Source: Flavobacteriales bacterium
GTDB lineage: Bacteria > Bacteroidota > Bacteroidia > Flavobacteriales > Schleiferiaceae
Direction: 5' to 3'
Assembly (NCBI GenBank): GCA_017795025.1
Contig: CP051243.1
Span: forward strand, 2,237,501-2,301,500
DNA length: 64,000 nt
This document shows, piece after piece, positions 50,582 through 59,093 of the stretch (positions are counted from its first letter, which is position 1; every line of letters starts with the position of its first letter). The position numbers were made by a program, and so were the translations under genes. The notes under the pieces were generated by a model, which worked only from the letters and a program-made list of their open reading frames with translations, was not told the origin of the DNA and made no database searches.

Positions 50582-51808
50582 ATGCGTAGCGAAAAAGTTA
50601 GTTTCCAAAATTCAGAAGGTTTAGAGCTCGCTGGAAATTTGCATTTAGCCCCCGGCTACCAACATGGCCCCACCGCTATTTTTGCCCACTGCTTTACCTG
50701 TGGCAAAGATTTAAAAGCGGCCCGCAACTTAGCCATTGCTTTAAACCAAAGGGGAATTAATGTTTTACGCTTCGACTTTTCCGGTTTGGGGCAATCCGAA
50801 GGCGATTTCGCCGACACCAATTTTAGTAGCAACTTAGAAGACCTATTTGCTGCTGCTGAGTTTTTACGGCAACGTAATTGTGCGCCCGAAATACTAATTG
50901 GCCATTCCTTGGGGGGAGCGGCAGTATTAATGGCCGCCGACCGACTGCCCGAAGTAAAAGCCGTTGCGACCATAGGAGCTCCGGCAGAGGCACATCATGT
51001 AAAGCACCTCTTTGAAGAACAACTGGAAACTATAAAGGGAGAAGGTTCGGCGAAGGTGAACATTGGGGGACGACCCTTTACCTTAAAGCGCGACTTTATT
51101 AAAGACCTCAATCGTCATGAAGTGGGCGAGCGCATTAGTAAGTGGCGTAATAGAGCCTTGTTGGTTTTACATTCTCCCCAGGATCAGATTGTGGGCATTC
51201 AGAATGCCAAGGAAATCTATGAGGCCGGTCACCACCCCAAAAGCTTCGTATCCTTAGATGGTGCCGATCACCTTTTGAGTAAAGAAAGTGATTCCCGTTA
51301 TGTGGGCGAACTGGTCGCCGCTTGGGCCGAGCGCTATTTAGAGTCGGGTAAGGATAGTGTGCCCAGACTAAAAAGTGATAGCCTGGTTTTAGCGCAAACA
51401 GACGACGAGGCCTTCCTCACTCGCATTAAAGCTGGGGAGTTTTTCTTAGTAGCCGATGAACCTGAGTCAGTGGGTGGTCAAAATCGAGGACCCAGCCCCT
51501 ATGAACTTTTAGGCGCCTCCTTGGCCGCTTGCACCAGCATGACCTTGCGGATGTATGCCGACCGTAAAGAATGGCCTTTACAAACGGTAAAGGTGCACGT
51601 GGATTATGAAGCGGATTATGTCTCTGACCTGCAAAATTGTGAGAATGAAAAAAGGCGCTTAGGTCGCTTTATCCGTAAGATTGAAATCTTGGGTGACCTC
51701 GATGAAAAACAAGAAAAACGCCTGATGCAAATTGCGGACAAATGTCCCGTTCATCGGACCCTAAGCGAAGGGGTGGAGATTCACACGAAAAAAACGTCAG
51801 GGTCTTAA
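50582..51808 (+). CDS. Alpha/beta hydrolase fused to OsmC-like domain
   Basis: A 408-residue two-domain protein. The hydrolase (about 1-255) has Ser109 in GHSLGG, Asp201 and His230 as the likely triad. The OsmC-like part (about 265-405) has the two redox Cys, Cys317 (LAACTSMT) and Cys388 (DKCPVHRTL). OsmC/Ohr proteins reduce organic hydroperoxides with paired Cys. The fusion recurs in several phyla, suggesting that an ester and a peroxide or thioester are handled together; the substrate is unknown. Confidence 0.92.
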   Translation: MRSEKVSFQNSEGLELAGNLHLAPGYQHGPTAIFAHCFTCGKDLKAARNLAIALNQRGINVLRFDFSGLGQSEGDFADTNFSSNLEDLFAAAEFLRQRNCAPEILIGHSLGGAAVLMAADRLPEVKAVATIGAPAEAHHVKHLFEEQLETIKGEGSAKVNIGGRPFTLKRDFIKDLNRHEVGERISKWRNRALLVLHSPQDQIVGIQNAKEIYEAGHHPKSFVSLDGADHLLSKESDSRYVGELVAAWAERYLESGKDSVPRLKSDSLVLAQTDDEAFLTRIKAGEFFLVADEPESVGGQNRGPSPYELLGASLAACTSMTLRMYADRKEWPLQTVKVHVDYEADYVSDLQNCENEKRRLGRFIRKIEILGDLDEKQEKRLMQIADKCPVHRTLSEGVEIHTKKTSGS

Positions 51809-51838
51809 CCTTGAATTAATATCGTCTTAATAAATTTT

Positions 51839-51846
51839 TAATTTTG
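51839..51846 (+). promoter_or_regulatory. -7 element for the HAD-like gene
   Basis: TAATTTTG ends 20 nt before the ATG at 51866. Confidence 0.45.
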
Positions 51847-51865
51847 TGCTCCTCCAATTCTGAGC

Positions 51866-52528
51866 ATGAAACGATTGACCATCTTCCCAATCAACACTGT
51901 GATTCGCTTTTCAGAATCCGATGTTCGGCAATTGTTACTGCAAACCCTTTCCAGTCATCTCAAAATAGAAATCGACTCCGATCCGGCCCCCGAGCTTAGT
52001 AATCACCAAGCAATTTTGGAGCATCTCTGCGAAGTAAATGGAATCGTCCTCCCCGATGAAGCCGCTCAGGAACAAATTCGTAAGGACCTAAAAAAAGCGG
52101 TTAAAAAGCTCTACTTAGCTGATGAAGATGCCTTTGAGGTGCGACCCGGCGTGCAAAGTTTATTCAATCATTTTGAGAAGGAAAAAGGCTGGAAATACGG
52201 GATTATTAGCGACTATTGGAATGATACTACGCAGTTCATCATGCAGTCTTGTGGCGTGTCCAGTAAAAACAAGTTAACCGTTTGTGCCGAAAGCGCAAAT
52301 TCTGCGAAAGCGCAAATCGACATCTTAATTGATCGTCGGAGTAAAGGTAGTCAGGTAAAGGTTCATTTAGTATGCCTTAGCAAAGACTGCTCCTTCCAAA
52401 AAGAGTCCTTCAAGCTCATCCGCCCCAAGGCCTCCAACAAGGAAAGTAACTATTACGTTTACCCTAAATTCTCCGAGCTCTTTAAAACGAAGAAGCGAAA
52501 ATCGAAGAAAGGGAAAAGCAGTTCTTAA
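51866..52528 (+). CDS. HAD-like protein with degenerate catalytic motif
   Basis: A 220-residue protein whose order of elements resembles a haloacid-dehalogenase hydrolase: an N-terminal strand, a helical cap (about 40-95), RPGVQSLFNHF, then the strand GIISDYWND that fits motif II. The usual motif I DxDGT is replaced by FPINTVIRFS, so the nucleophilic Asp is missing. The C-terminus is very basic (KTKKRKSKKGKSSS) and may bind nucleic acid or a membrane. It could be a pseudoenzyme; the HAD call itself is tentative. Confidence 0.55.
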   Translation: MKRLTIFPINTVIRFSESDVRQLLLQTLSSHLKIEIDSDPAPELSNHQAILEHLCEVNGIVLPDEAAQEQIRKDLKKAVKKLYLADEDAFEVRPGVQSLFNHFEKEKGWKYGIISDYWNDTTQFIMQSCGVSSKNKLTVCAESANSAKAQIDILIDRRSKGSQVKVHLVCLSKDCSFQKESFKLIRPKASNKESNYYVYPKFSELFKTKKRKSKKGKSSS

Positions 52529-52546
52529 GAACCTTCTGTTTGCGAT

Positions 52547-52554
52547 TAGGTTTG
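52547..52554 (+). promoter_or_regulatory. -7 element for the aldehyde dehydrogenase gene
   Basis: TAGGTTTG ends 25 nt before the ATG at 52579. Confidence 0.45.
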
Positions 52555-52578
52555 CTAACTTAGAGCAAGCTTAATAAG

Positions 52579-53991
52579 ATGTCGCAAATTACCTTACACC
52601 GTTCCCAGTTTACTAGTGAAGAGATTAGCCATCTCCTGGAGGACCAAAAGGATTTCTTTAAAATGGGAAAGACCTTTGAGCTCCGCTTTCGGAAGGAAAT
52701 TCTGCAACAGCTTAAGCAATTGATAAAGCAGTATGAACCGGAGATTTTAAAGGCGCTCGAACAGGATTTAGGAAAGCCGGCCTTTGAAGCTTATGCCTCC
52801 GAAATAGGCTTTGTTTACGAGGACCTCAGCCATACTTTAAATCATTTAAAATCTTGGGCTCGACCCAAAAGAGTGAGCAGCCCCATTAGCAGCTGGCCTT
52901 CTCGTTCCTATGTTATTCCGCAACCCAAGGGATGCTGTTTAATTATTGCCCCTTGGAATTACCCCTTCATGCTTTTGCTTTCACCCCTCATTGCCGCAAT
53001 TGCCGCTGGTAATACCGCAGTACTCAAACCCTCCGAACAAAGTCCCCACACCTCCAACCTCGTGAGCCGAATTTTAACCGAGCACTTTGATCAAGAGCTT
53101 ATTTGCGTATTGCAGGGCGAAGGACATGTATTAATCCCTCAACTGCTCGAAGCCCATCGATTTGACCATATATTTTTTACCGGCAGTACCGAAGTAGGCC
53201 GCAGCATCGCCCTTCAAGCGGCCCAAAAATTGAGTCCGGTTACGCTGGAACTCGGTGGTAAAAGTCCGGCCATAGTCGACGAAACGGCTAAGCTAAATGT
53301 GGCCGCGAGGCGCATCGCTTTTGGCAAATGGCTCAATGCCGGACAAACTTGTGTGGCTCCCGATTACCTACTGGTTCATCGCAGTGTGCACGAGGCCTTT
53401 TTAAAGGAGCTTAAAACTTGTATAGAGGAGTTTTACCCCGAAGGGGCCTTACAGAGTGAGAGCTATGCCAGCATCATCCACGATAAACACTTGCAGCGCA
53501 TGCAGGAGCACTTAAAGTCGATGGAAATTTATTTTGGTGGAAAGGTAGACTTGAAAAACCGAAGGATGGAGCCTACTCTGGTGCTCGAACCGGCGGGAGA
53601 TAGCTCTTTAATGCAAGAGGAAATTTTTGGTCCAATTCTACCCATCATTGCTTATGATTTTAATGAAGAAGCGCGTGAAATCATAGAAGCGCGACCCAAA
53701 CCTTTGGCCTTTTATCTCTTTAGCTCAGATAAGAAGAATCAAGCCTATTGGGAAAAGCTTCCTTATGGCGGTGGAGCGATAAACAATGCGATTATTCATT
53801 TAGCCAATCCCAATTTACCCTTCGGCGGCATTGGAAATAGCGGCATTGGTGCCTATCACGGTAAATTTGGCTTTGATACTTTTTCGCACCCAAAGGCCTT
53901 AATGAAATCGGGAACCTGGCTGGACCTTAAAATGAAATATCCGCCCTACAGCCCTTCGGCCTACAAGATTATTAAACGACTATTCTCCTAA
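52579..53991 (+). CDS. Aldehyde dehydrogenase family protein
   Basis: A 470-residue NAD(P)-dependent oxidoreductase of the class 3 (fatty-aldehyde) type: IIAPWNYPFMLLLSPLIAAIAAGNTAVLKPSE, Glu224 in LELGGKSP, and the catalytic Cys258 in NAGQTCVAPDYLL. The length and the Asn in PWNYP are typical. A hydrophobic C-terminal anchor is not obvious. It likely oxidises medium or long-chain aldehydes. The RND-like exporter gene starts one base after its stop, so the two are almost certainly one operon. Confidence 0.94.
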   Translation: MSQITLHRSQFTSEEISHLLEDQKDFFKMGKTFELRFRKEILQQLKQLIKQYEPEILKALEQDLGKPAFEAYASEIGFVYEDLSHTLNHLKSWARPKRVSSPISSWPSRSYVIPQPKGCCLIIAPWNYPFMLLLSPLIAAIAAGNTAVLKPSEQSPHTSNLVSRILTEHFDQELICVLQGEGHVLIPQLLEAHRFDHIFFTGSTEVGRSIALQAAQKLSPVTLELGGKSPAIVDETAKLNVAARRIAFGKWLNAGQTCVAPDYLLVHRSVHEAFLKELKTCIEEFYPEGALQSESYASIIHDKHLQRMQEHLKSMEIYFGGKVDLKNRRMEPTLVLEPAGDSSLMQEEIFGPILPIIAYDFNEEAREIIEARPKPLAFYLFSSDKKNQAYWEKLPYGGGAINNAIIHLANPNLPFGGIGNSGIGAYHGKFGFDTFSHPKALMKSGTWLDLKMKYPPYSPSAYKIIKRLFS

Positions 53992-53992
53992 G

Positions 53993-56194
53993 ATGAGGTG
54001 GCTATTTGCCTGGCGCAAAGTTCTATTAATCATCGTTCTCATTAGCGGAGTGCTGCTCTTCCCAGGATTGCAGCAAGCCTTAAAAATCGATAATAGCTTA
54101 CGATCTTGGTTTATTAAGGGCGACCCTGCCCTAGAGAACTACTATAAACTACAAGACCACTTTGGCAACGACGAGCTTATTATCCTGGTCCTATTTGGGG
54201 AAGAGTCGGTTCTTGAGCCTAAATCCCGAAATCAGGTTAAGCAATTAATAAGCGCTTTAGAGGCGGATAGCGCCATTGCCTATGTTTTGCATCCTTTTAA
54301 TTGGGAGCTCCCGGATTTAGCTAGTGGTGGACTTCTAAGCCAAGCCTTTATTCCTCCAACAAGCATGGAAGCCGAGGCGGTAATTGCCAAGAACGAATTC
54401 CTCAAACAACAGTTCTTCGCCCAGGAATTAAGGGCCACCAGACTCTATCTAAAATTAAAGAACAGCGAAAACTTTGAAACGGAAAGGGCTGGCATCATTC
54501 GAAATATCTATTCCATCACCAATCAACACTGGCCCAAAAACCAAAAAGCCTTTGGGGGCTTAGGGGTGATTTATGAAGCGCTTAATCAGCTTTCGGCCCG
54601 GGATTTTGGCACTTTCCTAGGACTGGGCTACCTCTTGATGTTTAGCCTGATAAGCTTGCTTTACCGACACTGGAAATTCACGCTTTACGCGATGGGTAGC
54701 GTGGCTTTTGCCGCCTATTTCACCATTGCCATTTATGGCAGCTTTGGCTTTCGCCTGAATTTATTGAGCACCCTCATTCCCACCATCATCATATTATTGG
54801 GAATAATGGATGTGATGCACATTCTCAATGAGTTTCGAAAGCGGGAGTCCTCCAGTACCCAGCAAGAAGCTGCTCTGGGAGCCCTAAAACGAATTTGGAA
54901 ACCCTGCCTTTTTACCAGCATTAGTACTATGGCCGGCTTTCTTTCCTTAATGATCAGCCCAGTTGCTATTTTGGCTCAGTTCGGATTATTTTCAGCCTTG
55001 GGCATAGGTCTCGCCCTTTTCTTTTCTTACCTCTTAGGCGTTTTTATTTTACCCCAAGCGCCAAGCATTCCAACCGAAGATAAGAGCACTAAATTGCTTG
55101 GAAACTTACAGGATTGGGTGGTTCATCATCCCAGGCCCATTTTGAGTTTTCTGATTGTAGTGTTGATTGCCGGAGCGATATCCATTCCCCAGTTAAAAGT
55201 AGATACCGACTCCATCGGTTACCTTCCCGAGGACCATGTAGTTCGCACCGATAGCGACACGATTGAAGCCTTATTCGGCCCTTACATGCCCCTAGATTAT
55301 TTGATCGAAAGCCCCCAGCAAGATTTAAATGAAGCGACTCTCCAACAGGAGCTCTATTTCCTGGATCAAGACTTAAGTGCGCTGCCGGCTATTGGCTCCA
55401 TGACTGGCTATCACGATTTAATGGCCGCCTTGCTTAAGGGGAGAGATGTTGCCTTAGATGAAAATTGGGAAAATGATCCCTTATTGGATTTTGAATTGGC
55501 GAATATCGAAGCTTTGAACCCCGAGTTAAAGGCAGCTTTTTTGGCCCAAGACGGACACTTAGGACGTTTTTACCTCAGCGGTGAGTTGATTAGCGCTGGG
55601 CAGTTAAAAGCTACTTTAAGTGAAGTAGACTCCATCGCGAATGTCCAGTTAGGTCCCAATATTAAAATCAAAGCGGCCGGCTACCAGAGCCTCTATGCAG
55701 AAATCGTAAACTACATTACAGAAAGTCAGGTGAAAAGCTTCTTACTGGCCGGAATTATGATATTCCTCTTGCTTTGGTTATTCCTGCGTGATTTAAGGTT
55801 AAGCCTGATTAGTCTTATCCCTAACTTCTTCCCCATCATTGTGCTTTTAAGCACCATGGTTTGGTTTGATATTGCCTTAGATACCGCCACCGCTTCTATT
55901 GCCAGTATCGTTTTAAGCTTCTCCATCGACGATACCATGCATTTTATTTGGCACTACCGCAAAAGCCGTCATTTGGGACAAGGCCCGGCCGAAGCCCGTA
56001 AAAAAACAATGACCCACGTAGGGCGGGCCATTGTATTTACCTCATTGGTATTATTTGCCGGCTATGCGCTGATGTGGTTTGGGAACCTCAAAACCGTAAT
56101 TTATTTTGGCACCTTAACCGCATCATCAATCATAGCGGCACTTCTTAGTCAGCTTTTTTTCTTTCCCTTATTATTGGCAAAGTTCGACACCTAA
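53993..56194 (+). CDS. RND/MMPL-family transporter (second)
   Basis: A 733-residue inner-membrane protein with the two-fold RND plan: transmembrane helix near 10-28, periplasmic loop, helices about 205-355, a second loop, helices about 580-730. The signature VLSFSIDDTMHFIWHYRKS near 640-658 corresponds to [10 protein letters not shown] in the other exporter at 19316. The protein is 67 residues shorter than that paralogue and lacks its acidic tail. Coupling to an aldehyde dehydrogenase hints at lipid or hydrophobic-compound handling. Confidence 0.86.
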   Translation: MRWLFAWRKVLLIIVLISGVLLFPGLQQALKIDNSLRSWFIKGDPALENYYKLQDHFGNDELIILVLFGEESVLEPKSRNQVKQLISALEADSAIAYVLHPFNWELPDLASGGLLSQAFIPPTSMEAEAVIAKNEFLKQQFFAQELRATRLYLKLKNSENFETERAGIIRNIYSITNQHWPKNQKAFGGLGVIYEALNQLSARDFGTFLGLGYLLMFSLISLLYRHWKFTLYAMGSVAFAAYFTIAIYGSFGFRLNLLSTLIPTIIILLGIMDVMHILNEFRKRESSSTQQEAALGALKRIWKPCLFTSISTMAGFLSLMISPVAILAQFGLFSALGIGLALFFSYLLGVFILPQAPSIPTEDKSTKLLGNLQDWVVHHPRPILSFLIVVLIAGAISIPQLKVDTDSIGYLPEDHVVRTDSDTIEALFGPYMPLDYLIESPQQDLNEATLQQELYFLDQDLSALPAIGSMTGYHDLMAALLKGRDVALDENWENDPLLDFELANIEALNPELKAAFLAQDGHLGRFYLSGELISAGQLKATLSEVDSIANVQLGPNIKIKAAGYQSLYAEIVNYITESQVKSFLLAGIMIFLLLWLFLRDLRLSLISLIPNFFPIIVLLSTMVWFDIALDTATASIASIVLSFSIDDTMHFIWHYRKSRHLGQGPAEARKKTMTHVGRAIVFTSLVLFAGYALMWFGNLKTVIYFGTLTASSIIAALLSQLFFFPLLLAKFDT

Positions 56195-56196
56195 TT

Positions 56197-56562
56197 TCAG
56201 TTCAGAAATTTACGATTTGGTCCATCCGCTTCAATTGAATTCATGAAATTCAATACAGTATCCTGATAGGGAGAATTGAAAAAGAATTCAATGTAATAGC
56301 GCTGTTCATCTTCGGCTTGGACAGCCAATAGATATTTAGGCACCATCTCCCCGTTGGAAGGACTGAGATAGGAATCTTGCTCTAAGAACCGATAACCTTT
56401 ATGGATACTCAAATTCTCAGGTTTATAAACTTCGCCATTAGTTCCTTTGGCTAAATGGTCTTCCATCACCTTTAAGGGCTCTTCGAAGCCGGCATCTGCT
56501 AAATTGCTTTTAGCCTTTTGCCAAGAGGAATAGGGATCTTTGTTGGGACTGCTTAACTCCAT
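56197..56562 (-). CDS. Hypothetical protein downstream of dps
   Basis: A 121-residue soluble protein (MELSSPNKDPYSSWQKAKSN, then FEEPLKVMEDHLAKG and YIEFFFNSPYQDTVLNFMNSI). It is not recognised. The ATG at 56562 lies 4 nt after the dps stop and is preferred to an upstream Met inside dps. Cotranscription with dps suggests a stress-related role, by context only. It ends 2 nt from the end of the convergent exporter gene. Confidence 0.6.
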   Translation of the reverse strand: MELSSPNKDPYSSWQKAKSNLADAGFEEPLKVMEDHLAKGTNGEVYKPENLSIHKGYRFLEQDSYLSPSNGEMVPKYLLAVQAEDEQRYYIEFFFNSPYQDTVLNFMNSIEADGPNRKFLN

Positions 56563-56566
56563 ACTC

Positions 56567-57079
56567 TTATTTTTCGTTGAAGCTTCTCCACATCCAAGCC
56601 GCTTTTTCATGCACTTTCAATCTTTCGGTGAGCATATCAATACTCACTTCATCTTCATATTGATCGGCTACGGCCAATGCTTCACGCATGTTGCGAATGA
56701 TATTCTCGTGGGAAGCCAACAAATCGGCGGCCATCTCTAGGGCCGAAATTCCGGCTTTCGCCTCTTTGATTTTACTTAAACTGCTGTATGCTTCAAAGCT
56801 ACCGGGGGCATCAAAACCTAAGGCTCTAATGCGCTCTGCTATTTCGTCGATGGCCCCAAACAAATCTTCATACTGAGACTCGGTTAAGTCATGCATACTT
56901 TTAAATAAGGGACCACGTACATTCCAGTGATAATTATGCGTTTTGAGCATCAGCAAGTAGTGATCTGCCAAGATTTCGTTCAAGTGGTCCACAATGCTGG
57001 CGCGTCCGCTTTCGGATAAACCAGTTTGTAAAGGAACTTGATGTTGATCAGTAGGTAAATCTAATGCTGTCGTACTCAT
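56567..57079 (-). CDS. dps: Dps-family DNA-protecting ferritin-like protein
   Basis: A 170-residue dodecameric ferritin-like protein that oxidises Fe(II) with H2O2 and protects DNA. The ferroxidase residues are His51 (NYHWNVRGP), His63, Glu67 in place of Asp, Asp78 and Glu82, with spacing identical to E. coli Dps. The N-terminus is short with few Lys, so DNA binding by it is uncertain. The upstream region (57080-57192) is very AT-rich and contains repeated ATCTGA segments that may be regulator sites. Confidence 0.94.
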   Translation of the reverse strand: MSTTALDLPTDQHQVPLQTGLSESGRASIVDHLNEILADHYLLMLKTHNYHWNVRGPLFKSMHDLTESQYEDLFGAIDEIAERIRALGFDAPGSFEAYSSLSKIKEAKAGISALEMAADLLASHENIIRNMREALAVADQYEDEVSIDMLTERLKVHEKAAWMWRSFNEK

Positions 57080-57192
57080 ATTGTAATTTCTAATTTTTGG
57101 TTACACTTAAATAACGCAATCAAATTTCAGATTGTTCATTAAATATCAGATTTCTAAATATTTATATATTATCAGTTCAATAAATTATTTAA

Positions 57193-57468
57193 ATGAAAAG
57201 CATTAAGTTCAGGATAGGCGGTTTAGTTCAAGGGGTTTACTTTAGGAAATATACCGAGGCCAAAGCGCAGGAACTTGGATTAAATGGTTGGGTACGTAAT
57301 CGCCTTGATGGCTCGGTAGAGGTGCTTGCTCAGGGTTCGGAGCAAAATTTAAAGGCTCTAAAAGAATGGCTGTGGCAGGGCTCCCCCGCAGCGCAGGTGG
57401 GCAGCGTAGAAAGCGAAACCATAGATGCCGAGGCCCTAGAAGGCTTCGAGGTATTGCGCACGGAGTAG
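57193..57468 (+). CDS. acyP: Acylphosphatase
   Basis: A 91-residue enzyme hydrolysing acyl phosphates. The phosphate loop GLVQGVYFRKY carries the catalytic Arg18, and Asn36 is in GWVRNRLDGSVE. The length and the C-terminal FEVL fit the family. It is divergent from dps with 113 nt between them. Confidence 0.95.
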   Translation: MKSIKFRIGGLVQGVYFRKYTEAKAQELGLNGWVRNRLDGSVEVLAQGSEQNLKALKEWLWQGSPAAQVGSVESETIDAEALEGFEVLRTE

Positions 57469-57515
57469 GCCAAGTCCTTATTTTTAAAAAACACCAATCT
57501 GTGAAAGGGTATTCG

Positions 57516-57523
57516 TAATTTTG
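57516..57523 (+). promoter_or_regulatory. -7 element abutting rbfA
   Basis: TAATTTTG ends 5 nt before the rbfA ATG. If used, the mRNA would be leaderless or nearly so. Confidence 0.42.
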
Positions 57524-57527
57524 CCAC

Positions 57528-57887
57528 ATGGATGGAAGTAGACTCGATAAATTAGAAAGACAGGTTCAGAAAGACCTCGCTGAAATTTTCCGTGAAATAG
57601 CGCAAGAGCATTTTAAGGGAATCCTACTTACGGTAACTCGAGTTCGCATAAGTCCCGACCTATCTATTGGTCGCATCAACCTAAGCTTATTTCCTGTAAA
57701 GGATAAGGATGTAGTGATGCAATGGGTGCGCGAGCACGGCAATCAAATAAAAGATCGCTTAGTGCGCAAAATGAAAGGGAGCTTACGCAAGATGCCCGAC
57801 TTCCACTTTTACCTTGATGAATCTATCGATGCCGAAGCGGAGATTGACCGCATCCTAAAACAAGGGGGCGAAAGTCCGATTAAGTAA
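57528..57887 (+). CDS. rbfA: Ribosome-binding factor A
   Basis: A 119-residue KH-like protein needed for 30S maturation. It shows the family pattern RLDKLERQVQKDLAEIF, LLTVTRVRISPDLSIGRINLSLFP, and RLVRKMKGSLRKMPDFHFYLDESID. The downstream ABC-permease gene starts directly at the base after its stop. Confidence 0.95.
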   Translation: MDGSRLDKLERQVQKDLAEIFREIAQEHFKGILLTVTRVRISPDLSIGRINLSLFPVKDKDVVMQWVREHGNQIKDRLVRKMKGSLRKMPDFHFYLDESIDAEAEIDRILKQGGESPIK

Positions 57888-59093
57888 TTGAATTTTAGCC
57901 GCTACATAGCGCGGCGCTACTTCTTTGCCAAAAGCAGTAGCAATGCGGTAAATATTATTACCGGCATATCCTTATTGGGAATTATCGTGGGCAGTGCGGC
58001 CCTCATTATTGTCCTTTCTGCTTTTAATGGTCTCGAAAATTTGGTGCGGGGTTTTTACGAAGATTTTGACCCCGATTTAAAAGTCCTTCCGGCAGAAGGG
58101 AAGTTTTTCGCTAGTGAAGGTCTGGATAGCAAATTGGAAAGCTTTGATTTCCTGCAAGCCTATAGCAAAGTTCTGGAAGAGAAGGCCCTCTTTAATTTTC
58201 GCGAAAAAGACTATATCGCCACGCTCAAAGGGGTGGATCTTCACTACCTAGAAATCAACAACCTGGAAGAGCACATTCCTTTTGGCGACTATTTCTTAGA
58301 TCAGGAATCGAAGGTACCTACCGCAGTCATAGGCGCTGGGGTCGCTTATTACTTGGGTTTCGGTCGTTCCGATTTCCAGGAGGGTGTGAATGTTTTTATC
58401 CCCAAAGACGTGGGTAAGGTAGGCACCGAGAGTTTTCAAAGCGACCGTTTGTATCCCATGGGGATCTTTTCTATCCAACCTGAATTTGATGAACAGTTCA
58501 TATTGTGTCGCCTCGATTTTAGTCAGGAATTACTCCATCGTGAGCGCCAATTAAGTGGCATTGAAATCGCTTTAAAAGAAGGGGAATCGATAGAAGACGC
58601 CAGGGAGTACATCCAAACAAGCTTGGGACCCGATTTCCGGGTTTTAAGTAGAGATGAATTACAAGCGGGCTTTTTAAAGGTAATGCGTACCGAAGGCCTA
58701 TTTACCTTCTTAATTTTTGCCCTCATCCTTAGCATTGCCACCTTCACTATTGCGGGCAGCCTCACCATGATTATGTTCGAAAAACGTCGCAATCTCTTCA
58801 CCCTTTGGTCCATGGGTACCGAAGTAAAAGACCTGCGTAAAATCATTTTGCAGCTGGGGCTGATTATTAGCTTCTCTGGAGGGCTGATTGGTATTTTCTT
58901 AGGAAGCCTTATTGTATTTGGGCAAGAGCACTTTCAGTGGATCTCGGTTGGCGAGGGCTATATTGTAGATGCCTATCCGGTAGCCTTAAAGCTGAAGGAC
59001 ATTTTCACGGTTGGCCTCACCGTATTCGTGCTGGGCTATTTAAGTGCTTGGCTTAGTGCGCGGCGTTTAAATCTTAAACTGCTGCAGTCCTAA
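57888..59093 (+). CDS. FtsX-like ABC transporter permease (LolC/LolE type)
   Basis: A 401-residue inner-membrane protein beginning at TTG directly after the rbfA stop. The layout is one transmembrane helix (about 20-42, NIITGISLLGIIVGSAALIIVLSAF), a large periplasmic domain (about 45-265) and three helices (about 270-295, 320-345, 365-390), as in LolC/LolE and MacB. NFSRYIARRYFFAK is a family-like start. It likely takes part in lipoprotein release with an ATPase encoded elsewhere. It ends directly next to the end of convergent dusB. Confidence 0.9.
   Translation: MNFSRYIARRYFFAKSSSNAVNIITGISLLGIIVGSAALIIVLSAFNGLENLVRGFYEDFDPDLKVLPAEGKFFASEGLDSKLESFDFLQAYSKVLEEKALFNFREKDYIATLKGVDLHYLEINNLEEHIPFGDYFLDQESKVPTAVIGAGVAYYLGFGRSDFQEGVNVFIPKDVGKVGTESFQSDRLYPMGIFSIQPEFDEQFILCRLDFSQELLHRERQLSGIEIALKEGESIEDAREYIQTSLGPDFRVLSRDELQAGFLKVMRTEGLFTFLIFALILSIATFTIAGSLTMIMFEKRRNLFTLWSMGTEVKDLRKIILQLGLIISFSGGLIGIFLGSLIVFGQEHFQWISVGEGYIVDAYPVALKLKDIFTVGLTVFVLGYLSAWLSARRLNLKLLQS

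Noticed and set aside
57080-57192. PerR or OxyR box upstream of dps
   Set aside because: The region is AT-rich with loose repeats, but no clear consensus site could be defined by eye.
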